Shown in pieces: positions 9,147 to 17,224 of a stretch of 64,000 bases of DNA; the first letter of the stretch is position 1; every line of letters begins with the position of its first letter. Source of the DNA: an uncultured Flavobacterium sp. (lineage in GTDB: Bacteria > Bacteroidota > Bacteroidia > Flavobacteriales > Flavobacteriaceae); the NCBI RefSeq assembly GCF_963422545.1, contig NZ_OY730259.1, positions 8,738-72,737 of the forward strand, written 5' to 3'. The notes below the pieces were generated by a model. That model was not told the origin of the DNA and made no database searches. It was given only the letters and a program-made list of their open reading frames with translations. Position numbers and translations under genes: made by a program.

Positions 9147-9878
9147 ATGGAAAAAGGGGATGAAAAAGTTAGAAAAACCGCCAAACAAAGTAGCGGAAAT
9201 ATAATAGAAATTGATTGTGTTATTTTCAATTTTGAAGATGAGAATCTCAAAGTTTTACTTGTAAAACAAAAGGAGAATCCAGGAAATGTAAGTTGGAGGC
9301 TGGCTAGTGATTATATAAAGAAAAACGAAACCATGTCAAGTACAGCTCAGAATATTCTGGAGAAATATATTGGCGGTAATCAGTTTTTTTTAAAACAGTT
9401 AAAGGCCTTTGGTTATTCGTCCCAATCTTCATTGCAGGAAGATATTTCAATTGGATATTATGCATTGGTAAAAAGAGGCAACATGTTGAATGAAACCTTA
9501 AGCGATGATGTGAAATGGATTGGTATTCATGAAATTACTGGTTTGAATGACAGACATAAAACCATTCTGGATTACAGTGTAAAAGAATTGCGCAAAAACA
9601 TTTGCAGCAGCGCAATAGGGTTTAATTTATTACCTGAAAAGTTCACATTGTTACAGGTGATACATCTTTATGAAGAAATTTTAAACATCGAAATAAACAA
9701 ATCTAATTTTAGAAGAAAACTATTTCAGATGGATTTAGTAAATGATTCAAATGAAAAAGAAGAGGATGTTTCGCACAGAGCAGCCAGATTTTATAGTCTA
9801 AACTTAAAAAAAGATGAAATGCTTGCTCACAAAACACTTGATTTCAATTTTTATGGTAAATCATTTTTTGCGGAATAA
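9147..9878 (+). CDS. Nudix-domain transcriptional regulator (NrtR/AraR-like)
   Basis: The 243-residue protein has an N-terminal Nudix-like fold (about residues 18-140, beginning IIEIDCVIFNFEDENLKVLLVKQ). A winged-helix region follows (about 155-240, with FTLLQVIHLYEEIL and NFRRKLFQMD). The catalytic Nudix box is degenerate. Where REUxEE is expected the protein reads TAQNILEKYIGG, so it probably binds a ligand rather than hydrolysing one. In Bacteroides thetaiotaomicron the arabinose regulator AraR belongs to this family. The position between GH43 and xylB suggests a xylose- or xyloside-responsive repressor acting on this locus. It is one candidate to bind the CAACCGATTG palindrome, though a LacI-type protein encoded elsewhere is equally possible. 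Confidence 0.82.
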   Translation: MEKGDEKVRKTAKQSSGNIIEIDCVIFNFEDENLKVLLVKQKENPGNVSWRLASDYIKKNETMSSTAQNILEKYIGGNQFFLKQLKAFGYSSQSSLQEDISIGYYALVKRGNMLNETLSDDVKWIGIHEITGLNDRHKTILDYSVKELRKNICSSAIGFNLLPEKFTLLQVIHLYEEILNIEINKSNFRRKLFQMDLVNDSNEKEEDVSHRAARFYSLNLKKDEMLAHKTLDFNFYGKSFFAE

Positions 9879-9981
9879 GTTATTTTCTACCAAACAGAAG
9901 TATTATAAAGGCAAAGTATGTTTTTAAAATAAACGGAACCGCAATGAAAAAAAATAAGAGAATTAGAATCATTATAAAGTT

Positions 9982-11463
9982 ATGTATTATATAGGATATG
10001 ATATTGGAAGTTCTTCTGTCAAGGCAGCCTTGGTAGAAGTTGAAACAGGCAAAAAAATAATTGTTTTGAATGAGCCTCAAAACGAAATGGAAATTTTGTC
10101 ATTGCACCCAGATTGGGCAGAGCAGGATCCTGAGATTTGGTGGCAACACATTTGTATAGCAACTAAAAGAGCCATTCGTGAAGCCAATATAGATGCATCG
10201 AAAATTCAGGGCATTGGAATCTCTTACCAAATGCACGGATTGGTTATCGTAGATAAAGACGGAAATGCACTTCGAAATTCTATTATCTGGTGTGACAGCC
10301 GTGCAGTTGAAATTGGAAATAAGGCTTTCGCCGAAATTGGAGAACAAAAAAGTATGAAACATTTGTTGAATTCTCCAGGAAATTTCACCGCTTCAAAGCT
10401 AAAATGGGTAAAAGAAAACGAACCTGAAATTTACAGTAAAATTTATAAATACATGCTTCCGGGAGATTACATCGCTTTAAAATTGACAGGCGAAGTAACC
10501 ACTACCAAAAACGGTTTGTCTGAAGGAATGCTTTGGGATTATAAAGAGAATAAAGTAGCAGATTGGCTTTTAGATTACTACGGAATCGACCAATCGCTGA
10601 CGCCAAAAATCGTAGAAAACTTTACCAATCAAGGTGTTGTAACAGAGAAAGCTTCAAAAGAATCCGGACTTCCTGTTGGTATTCCGGTAGTTTACAGAGC
10701 AGGTGATCAGCCTAATAATGCTTTGGCTTTAAATGTTTTGAATCCGGGAGAAGTAGCTGCAACAGGCGGAACTTCGGGAGTGTTTTATGCCGTAAGCGAA
10801 ATATCTTCAGGAAAAAGCACAAGAGTAAACAATTTTGTACATGTTAATTACGAATTAGAAACACCTCGAGTGGGTAAGCTTTTAAATATTAGCGGAGCAG
10901 GAATTCAGTACAGATGGCTTCGAAATAATATGGGTGATGAAACCTATGAATCAATGAATCATAAAGCTTCAAAAATTGATATTGGGTCAGATGGTGTTGT
11001 AGTGATTCCGTTTGGAAATGGCGTTGAGCGTATGTTCAACAATAAAAACATCGGAACACATTTTTTAAACCTCAACTTAAATATTCATAACAGCGCACAT
11101 TTGTTTAGAGCATCTTTAGAGGGAATCGCGTTTTCATTTGTATATGGAATGGATTGTTTAAAAGATGATAATGCAGCAATTAATGTAATAAGAGCCGGAA
11201 ATGACAATTTATTTCGTTCAGAGATTTTCTCTAATACGGTGGCTACTTTAATTGGTCATGAAATTGAAATTTACAACACAACCGGTGCAGTTGGCGCAGC
11301 AAGAGCAGTAGGGTTAAAAGATGGTGATTATAACAAATTTGGTTCAAGTATTACAACCAACGATCACGTTATGACATTTTTACCATTGAAAAATAGAGAA
11401 CCTTATGAAAAGGCCTATCAAAAATGGAAGCAGGAATTAGAATTAATATTAACAACTAAATAA
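9982..11463 (+). CDS. xylB: Xylulokinase (FGGY family)
   Basis: XylB phosphorylates D-xylulose to xylulose 5-phosphate with ATP. The 493-residue protein is of standard size. It has the N-terminal phosphate-binding motif YIGYDIGSSSVKAAL and HPDWAEQDPEIWW. It also has GISYQMHGLV and IWCDSRA, the substrate-side residues in RAGDQPNNALALN, and the C-terminal LFRASLEGIAFSF and GAVGAARAVG. There is no signal peptide. It is followed after only 9 bp by xylose isomerase, so the two are certainly cotranscribed. Its neighbours confirm xylose rather than another pentulose as the substrate. Confidence 0.95.
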   Translation: MYYIGYDIGSSSVKAALVEVETGKKIIVLNEPQNEMEILSLHPDWAEQDPEIWWQHICIATKRAIREANIDASKIQGIGISYQMHGLVIVDKDGNALRNSIIWCDSRAVEIGNKAFAEIGEQKSMKHLLNSPGNFTASKLKWVKENEPEIYSKIYKYMLPGDYIALKLTGEVTTTKNGLSEGMLWDYKENKVADWLLDYYGIDQSLTPKIVENFTNQGVVTEKASKESGLPVGIPVVYRAGDQPNNALALNVLNPGEVAATGGTSGVFYAVSEISSGKSTRVNNFVHVNYELETPRVGKLLNISGAGIQYRWLRNNMGDETYESMNHKASKIDIGSDGVVVIPFGNGVERMFNNKNIGTHFLNLNLNIHNSAHLFRASLEGIAFSFVYGMDCLKDDNAAINVIRAGNDNLFRSEIFSNTVATLIGHEIEIYNTTGAVGAARAVGLKDGDYNKFGSSITTNDHVMTFLPLKNREPYEKAYQKWKQELELILTTK

Positions 11464-11472
11464 AAGAATCAA

Positions 11473-12798
11473 ATGATAGTTTTAGGAGATAAAGAATACT
11501 ACAAAGGTATTGGCCAAATTAAATTTGAAGGTGCGGCATCTGATAATCCTTTGGCATTTAAATATTACAATCCGGATCAGGTTGTAGCCGGAAAAACAAT
11601 GCGTGAGCACTTTAGATTTGCAATCGCATATTGGCACACATTCTGCGGACAAGGAAGTGATCCATTCGGGCCAGGAACTCAAAATTTTGCCTGGGATCAG
11701 TCTTCAGACCCATATCAGGCAGCAAAAGATAAAGCAGATGCAGCTTTTGAATTTATCAGCAAAATGGGATTTGATTATTTCTGTTTTCACGATTATGATT
11801 TAATTGCAGAAGGTCCAACTTTCGCAGAATCAGAAAAACGATTAGCAGCAATTACAGAATACTTAAAACAGAAAAAAGCAGCGTCTGGAATTAAATTGCT
11901 TTGGGGAACTTCAAACTGTTTCTCAAATCCAAGATTTATGAACGGTGCAGCTACAAATCCTGATTTTAATGTTGTAGCAAGAGCCGGAGGACAAGTAAAA
12001 CTAGCTTTGGATGCAACTATTGCTTTAGATGGAGAAAACTATGTATTCTGGGGTGGTAGAGAAGGATATATGTCATTATTGAATACAGACATGGGAAGAG
12101 AATTAGACCATATGGCACAGTTCTTAACAATGTCCAGAGATTATGCAAGAGCGCAAGGTTTTAAAGGAACTTTCTTTATTGAGCCAAAACCAATGGAACC
12201 ATCAAAACACCAATACGATTTTGACTCGGCAACTGCAATTGGATTCTTAAAAGAATATGGTTTAGACAAAGATTTCAAAATCAATATTGAGGTAAATCAC
12301 GCAACATTGGCACAGCATACTTTTCAGCATGAATTAGAAGTTGCTGCAAAAGCTGGAATGTTAGGAAGCATTGATGCCAACAGAGGTGATTATCAAAATG
12401 GGTGGGATACAGACCAGTTTCCAAACAACATTCAGGAAACTACAGAAGCAATGTTGGTATTTTTAAAAGCTAGAGGATTACAAGGTGGAGGAGTAAATTT
12501 TGATGCAAAAATCAGAAGAAATTCAACAGACCTGGAGGATGTTTTCTTAGCGCACATTGGTGGTGCTGATACTTTTGCAAGAGCATTATTGACTGCAGAT
12601 AAAATCATCACTTCTTCTCCTTACGAAAAATTAAGAACAGAAAGATACAGTTCATTCGATTCTGGAAAAGGTAAAGATTTTGAAAACGGAAAATTAAACC
12701 TTAAAGATTTATACGATATCGCAAACCAAAACGGAGAGTTAACACTTCAAAGCGGTAAACAGGAATTGTTTGAAAATATCATTAACCAGTATATATAA
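11473..12798 (+). CDS. xylA: Xylose isomerase
   Basis: XylA converts D-xylose to D-xylulose in the cytoplasm. At 441 residues it is a class II enzyme with the usual N-terminal insert. Signatures are the His in FCFHDYDL (about residue 105), VFWGGREGYMSLLNTDM, metal-binding EPKPMEPSKHQYDFD (Glu about 236) and NHATLAQHTFQHELE. SIDANRGD and GGVNFDAK follow further on. The start 9 bp after xylB marks a translationally close pair. A palindromic terminator follows 20 bp after the stop. Confidence 0.97.
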   Translation: MIVLGDKEYYKGIGQIKFEGAASDNPLAFKYYNPDQVVAGKTMREHFRFAIAYWHTFCGQGSDPFGPGTQNFAWDQSSDPYQAAKDKADAAFEFISKMGFDYFCFHDYDLIAEGPTFAESEKRLAAITEYLKQKKAASGIKLLWGTSNCFSNPRFMNGAATNPDFNVVARAGGQVKLALDATIALDGENYVFWGGREGYMSLLNTDMGRELDHMAQFLTMSRDYARAQGFKGTFFIEPKPMEPSKHQYDFDSATAIGFLKEYGLDKDFKINIEVNHATLAQHTFQHELEVAAKAGMLGSIDANRGDYQNGWDTDQFPNNIQETTEAMLVFLKARGLQGGGVNFDAKIRRNSTDLEDVFLAHIGGADTFARALLTADKIITSSPYEKLRTERYSSFDSGKGKDFENGKLNLKDLYDIANQNGELTLQSGKQELFENIINQYI

Positions 12799-12818
12799 TT
12801 GGTAAAATCCATAAAGTT

Positions 12819-12853
12819 AGACCTGACAGGTTTTTAAAACCTGTCAGGTCTCT
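12819..12853. terminator. Terminator / dispersed palindrome after xylA
   Basis: The arms AGACCTGACAGGT and ACCTGTCAGGTCT are separated by a T/A-rich loop and form a long perfect hairpin. The T tract after the stem is short. The same kind of ACCTGACAGG palindrome is common between flavobacterial genes, so it may be a REP-like element used as a terminator. Confidence 0.6.
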
Positions 12854-12938
12854 TTGGGTTAAACATTTTTTGAATCTTTGACAAACTGAACGATTAATTG
12901 CTTGACGACACTATTAACCAACATTAAACAAAAAAACT

Positions 12939-13595
12939 ATGAAATTTTTTATTGATACTGCCAATCTTGAAGACATTAAAGAAGCACAATCTTTAGGTGT
13001 TCTTGATGGCGTAACGACCAACCCGTCTTTGATGGCCAAAGAAGGAATTACCGGAAAAGACAATATCCTAAAGCACTATCTTGCTATTTGCAACATTGTT
13101 GACGGAGATGTTTCTGCTGAAGTAATCTCGACAGATTTCGACGGAATGATCAGAGAAGGAGAAGAACTTGCCGGGCTGCATCCTCAGATTGTCGTGAAAC
13201 TGCCCATGATTGCTGATGGTGTAAAAGCCTGTAAATATTTTTCTTCAAAAGGAATCAGAACCAATGTTACCTTAGTCTTTTCTGCCGGACAAGCATTATT
13301 AGCTGCAAAAGCCGGCGCTACTTATGTTTCGCCGTTTTTAGGAAGATTAGATGATATTTCGACAGACGGAATGCATTTAATTGCAGAGATTAGGGAAATT
13401 TACGATAATTATGATTATCAAACCCAGATTCTCTCAGCTTCGATCAGACATACAATGCATATCGTAAATTGTGCAAAAGTAGGCTCAGATGTTATGACCG
13501 GACCTCTTTCTGCAATTAAAGGATTATTGAAACATCCATTAACCGATATTGGGCTTAATCAATTTATTGAAGATGCAAAAAAAATGAATTTATAA
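12939..13595 (+). CDS. tal: Transaldolase, small TalC/Fsa-type
   Basis: The 218-residue cytoplasmic enzyme belongs to the short transaldolase/fructose-6-phosphate aldolase group. It starts KFFIDTANLEDI and has GVTTNPSLMAKEG (about 25-37), the Schiff-base Lys in VVKLPM (about 87) and NVTLVFSAGQALLAAKAGA. SPFLGRLDDI and QILSASIRH follow. In the pentose phosphate pathway it transfers a dihydroxyacetone unit, which connects xylulose 5-phosphate metabolism to glycolysis. It lies 140 bp after xylA beyond a hairpin, so it may have separate expression or read-through. The short family also includes fructose-6-phosphate aldolases; the context favours transaldolase. Confidence 0.92.
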   Translation: MKFFIDTANLEDIKEAQSLGVLDGVTTNPSLMAKEGITGKDNILKHYLAICNIVDGDVSAEVISTDFDGMIREGEELAGLHPQIVVKLPMIADGVKACKYFSSKGIRTNVTLVFSAGQALLAAKAGATYVSPFLGRLDDISTDGMHLIAEIREIYDNYDYQTQILSASIRHTMHIVNCAKVGSDVMTGPLSAIKGLLKHPLTDIGLNQFIEDAKKMNL

Positions 13596-13634
13596 AGTTC
13601 TTTTTACCGATTTTAATAAGTTTATACCATTACC

Positions 13635-13672
13635 AAAGCTCCTTTTAAATCTAATTTGAAAGGAGTTTTTTG
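13635..13672 (+). terminator. Rho-independent terminator after transaldolase
   Basis: The stem CTCCTTT (13639-13645) pairs with AAAGGAG (13659-13665), with extra A/T pairing in the loop, and is followed by T6. It ends the xyl operon and lies 12 bp before the distal operator at 13684. Confidence 0.75.
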
Positions 13673-13683
13673 CGTTTTATCAA

Positions 13684-13693
13684 CAACCGATTG
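13684..13693. promoter_or_regulatory. Distal palindromic operator upstream of SusC1
   Basis: This is an exact CAACCGATTG, identical to the sites at 542, 6510 and 14028. It lies 344 bp upstream of the proximal operator of the same promoter and could support looping. It could also belong to an unrecognised promoter. The rest of 13673-14020 is AT-rich without a credible gene. Confidence 0.5.
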
Positions 13694-14027
13694 CTCCTTA
13701 CGTTATTTTGGTTTCTTTTTTCTTGTAAAAAGGAGCAGAATAACAACCAGTTAGGGGTTAATAGTGAGTTGTTCTGTATTTGCCTTCTTTATTTTAACAA
13801 TATTTTTACTTTAAAAAAGATGCTCGTTATCCAATAGAGGTGCAATTTGGTTGGCTTTTTTTGTTTTATGTTTTTTTTAGCTAAATCTGTAAAACGCTAT
13901 AATATCATTAAAATTAGAATTGAAATCAATTGTAATGATGTGTATTATATATTATTTTGGTAAATTAATTGTGTACACTGTTTTTTATCTGGTGCTTTAT
14001 TGTCAATTCTTGAAAAAAAATATCAAA

Positions 14028-14063
14028 CAACCGATTGTGTATTGGTTGTTTTTTTTATATTTG
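14028..14063 (+). promoter_or_regulatory. SusC1 promoter with operator overlapping -33
   Basis: The palindrome CAACCGATTG (14028-14037) supplies the -33 TTG (14035-14037). After 18 bp comes TATATTTG (14056-14063), a perfect TAnnTTTG. The start codon is 60 bp downstream. The module, including a downstream TACACTTATTAA, is shared with the promoter at 45038-45074. A repressor on this operator would block sigma-factor contact. Confidence 0.7.
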
Positions 14064-14122
14064 TTATTAATACACTTATTAACTAAACCAAAACCAAGTT
14101 TTAACTATCTAAACCAATTTTT

Positions 14123-17100
14123 ATGATTGACTTTTTTGTTACAAGTAAACTGAAGCATCTAAAATGCTTTTGTTTTTTGATCTTAATGTTTGCGCTGTCA
14201 TTCCACTCGAATGCACAGACAAAAGTCACAGGGACAGTATCAGATGCAAGCGGTCCAATCCCTGGAGCGAATGTGAATTTAAAAGGTGCTAAAAATGGAG
14301 TAAGCACCAGTTTTGACGGTACTTATACTATCGATGTACCTTCTAACGGAGTACTTATTTTTAGCTTTATAGGCCTTAAAAGCCAAGAAGTTGCTGTTAA
14401 TGGGCGAGCCCAAATAAATGTAACGCTTGAAGAGAATTCAGACGTTTTAAAAGAAGTAGTGGTAATTGGTTACGGAACGCAAATGAAAGAAGCGGTAACC
14501 GGATCTGTAGCATCTATTGGAGGAAAAGAATTAAGTGAGGTGCCATCTGGAAACATTACTCAGGCACTACAAGGAAGGCTCGCTGGTGTAGATTTGACTC
14601 AGACTTCTACAAAACCCGGAGCTTCAATGCAGATTCGTATACGCGGAACAAGGTCTTTAACCGGGAGTAATGATCCTTTAATTGTTCTGGACGGAGTTCC
14701 GTTTGCAGGTTCTATAGGAGATATAAATCCTGTTGATATTAAATCTGTTGATATTTTAAAAGATGCTTCTGCAACAGCTATTTATGGTTCGCGTGGTGCA
14801 AATGGAGTTATATTGATTACTAGTAATAAAGGGCGTAAAAACCAAAAAGCTACATTTAATTATAACGGATTTAGCGGTATCAAGCAGGTTTTTGGTAAAT
14901 ACGACATGATGGATGGTGCTAAGTTTGGAGCACTTCGTAATTATGCAGGTTTATATACAGATGGAGTTGATGAATCCAGAGGTACTAATACAGACTGGCA
15001 GAATTCACTTTACGGGGCTGGTGAAATGATTAGTCATGATGTCACCGTTTCCGGAGGTAGTGAGCGCGGGTCCTATAATGCAGGTTTAGGTTATTATAAA
15101 GAAGAGTCTGTTTTACCGGGACAAAAATACGAGCGTTTTAGTATACGAGCAGGTTTAGACCAGCAACTGGGAGGAGCTTTTCGTATGGGATTCAATACTA
15201 ATAGTAATTACGCCGTTACTAATGGAGATAACATTGGTACAGGCACTATCTTAGGAACTTCTCCTTTGGCTAATCCTTATAATGCAGACGGATCTTTAAA
15301 AAGAACAGTTAGAATGGGAGCTGATGAAAATTGGGTTTATACAAGGAAATCTATAAATAATCTTGGAGAATCTTATGTTAATCAAAACAGAGCTTTTAGT
15401 TCTTATAACAATATTTTTGCTGAATTGAAGATACCCGGAGTAGAAGGTTTAAAGTATCGCATGAATACCGGATTAAATTTACGCTTGTCTAATAGTGGTT
15501 ATTATGAAGGACAAGGAGTATTTGATGTAAATCCTACTACAATATCAAATGCGTCTATTAGCAATACCTTATCAACGCAATGGCTTATTGAGAACTTGTT
15601 AACTTATGATAAGACTTTTGCTCAAAAGCATACGATCAATTTTGTTGGGTTATATTCGAATGAACAGTATACCGGAAATACTTCCCAGATATCAAGAAAC
15701 GGAATTACTTCAGATGCATTTCAGTTTTACAACTTAGGGCAGAGTGAAGAAGAAGCCGTTATAAATCCGGCAAATCAGGATTATACGCAATGGGGTCTAC
15801 GATCGTACATGGCAAGGTTGATGTATTCATTTGACAATCGTTACTTTATTTCAGGTACAATTCGTTCAGATGGTTCATCCAGATTATCCAAAGGGAATAA
15901 ATGGGTAACCTATCCGGCTGTTTCTGCAGGATGGACAGTTTCTAATGAATCTTTTATAAAAAAACTTATATGGATTAATTTACTGAAAGTACGTGCCGGA
16001 TATGGTGAAACTTCAAATCAGGCTGTTAATCCGTATGCTACTTTGGGAGCTTTAAGTACGAGACCGTATAATTTTGGAACTACAAATTCTACAGGTGTAT
16101 ATGTTACAGAACTGCCTAACCCGAATTTAGGATGGGAGTTTTCTACAACCTGGAATTATGGATTAGATTTTGGATTCTTTAATAACCGTTTATCAGGTAC
16201 AATTGAATATTACAAAACACATACAAAAGATCTTCTGCAAAGAGTAGGTTTACCTGCAACATCAGGTGTGAGTAGTTATGTAGCAAACGTTGGGGAAACA
16301 GAGAATAAAGGTTACGAAATATCTTTAAACGGAGTTATTTTGGATAATCCAAAAGGGTTGAGCTGGACAGTTGGGGTTAATTTATATTCGAATAAAAATA
16401 AATTGGTTGCACTTGCTTCAGGATCTCAAAGAGACGAGGCGAACTCATGGTTTGTAGGTTATAATATTAATTCAATCTATGATTATAAAAAAGTGGGTAT
16501 TTGGCAAGAAGGTGATCCTTACATGTCTATTTTGGAACCGGGGCCAACTGGTATAAACCAACAAGGAACAGTAGTAGGATCAATAAAAGTTAAATATACG
16601 GGAGATTTTAACCCAGACGGTTCGCCAACTCGAGCAATTAATGCAAGTGACAGACAAATCATCGAAACTGATCCTGATTTTCAAGGAGGTTTTAATACAA
16701 ATCTAACGTATAAAGGCTTCGATTTTTCGGCTGTTGGAGCATTTAAAAGCGGCGGAGTATTAGTAAGTACACTTTATGGAGGAGCAAGTTACCTTAATTT
16801 GCTTAACGGTCGTAGAAGTAATGTTGATGTAGATTATTGGACACCGGATAACAGAGATGCTGAATACCCTAATCCAAGAGGTATTAGAAGTGGTGATAAT
16901 CCAAAATACATGTCAACAATGGGTTATTTTGATGCATCTTATGTAAAAATCAGAGCATTAACTCTAGGATACACATTAGATCAGGAGTTTATGAAAAGAG
17001 TAGGTATTGAGAAACTACGAGTTTATTTTACGGCACAAAATCCATTTGTACTTTTCTCTCCTTACCACAAACAGTCAGGAATGGATCCGGAAACAAATTC

Positions 17101-17212
17101 ATACGGAGATGAAAATCAGGCAGTGGCTTCATACCAGCGCAGATTCCTTGTTATTGGAACAAATACACCTACGACCAGAAATTTTTTATTCGGACTTAAT
17201 TTAACATTTTAA
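14123..17212 (+). CDS. SusC-like TonB-dependent outer-membrane transporter 1
   Basis: The 1029-residue protein has a signal peptide (cleavage near SNA-Q, residue 31) and a carboxypeptidase-regulatory-like domain (about 34-110, VTGTVSDASG to VTLEE). The plug follows, beginning LKEVVVIGYGTQ and including LDGVPF and DILKDASATAIYGSRGANGVI. A 22-strand barrel ends in the terminal aromatic residue of FGLNLTF. SusC proteins form a lidded import channel with the SusD encoded 12 bp downstream and take up oligosaccharides using TonB energy. The operator at 14028 ties this pair to the xylose-type regulon rather than to an HTCS. Xylo-oligosaccharides are the inferred cargo. Confidence 0.95.
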   Translation: MIDFFVTSKLKHLKCFCFLILMFALSFHSNAQTKVTGTVSDASGPIPGANVNLKGAKNGVSTSFDGTYTIDVPSNGVLIFSFIGLKSQEVAVNGRAQINVTLEENSDVLKEVVVIGYGTQMKEAVTGSVASIGGKELSEVPSGNITQALQGRLAGVDLTQTSTKPGASMQIRIRGTRSLTGSNDPLIVLDGVPFAGSIGDINPVDIKSVDILKDASATAIYGSRGANGVILITSNKGRKNQKATFNYNGFSGIKQVFGKYDMMDGAKFGALRNYAGLYTDGVDESRGTNTDWQNSLYGAGEMISHDVTVSGGSERGSYNAGLGYYKEESVLPGQKYERFSIRAGLDQQLGGAFRMGFNTNSNYAVTNGDNIGTGTILGTSPLANPYNADGSLKRTVRMGADENWVYTRKSINNLGESYVNQNRAFSSYNNIFAELKIPGVEGLKYRMNTGLNLRLSNSGYYEGQGVFDVNPTTISNASISNTLSTQWLIENLLTYDKTFAQKHTINFVGLYSNEQYTGNTSQISRNGITSDAFQFYNLGQSEEEAVINPANQDYTQWGLRSYMARLMYSFDNRYFISGTIRSDGSSRLSKGNKWVTYPAVSAGWTVSNESFIKKLIWINLLKVRAGYGETSNQAVNPYATLGALSTRPYNFGTTNSTGVYVTELPNPNLGWEFSTTWNYGLDFGFFNNRLSGTIEYYKTHTKDLLQRVGLPATSGVSSYVANVGETENKGYEISLNGVILDNPKGLSWTVGVNLYSNKNKLVALASGSQRDEANSWFVGYNINSIYDYKKVGIWQEGDPYMSILEPGPTGINQQGTVVGSIKVKYTGDFNPDGSPTRAINASDRQIIETDPDFQGGFNTNLTYKGFDFSAVGAFKSGGVLVSTLYGGASYLNLLNGRRSNVDVDYWTPDNRDAEYPNPRGIRSGDNPKYMSTMGYFDASYVKIRALTLGYTLDQEFMKRVGIEKLRVYFTAQNPFVLFSPYHKQSGMDPETNSYGDENQAVASYQRRFLVIGTNTPTTRNFLFGLNLTF

Positions 17213-17224
17213 TCAAGAAGAACC

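Noticed and set aside
13744..13753. CAACCAGTTA as a further operator
   Set aside because: It lacks the central CG and one arm of the palindrome; it is too degenerate to count without experimental support.
13920..14126. 68-residue open frame upstream of SusC1
   Set aside because: It runs through the operator, the -33 and -7 elements and the SusC1 leader and has a low-complexity hydrophobic composition, so it is a chance frame.
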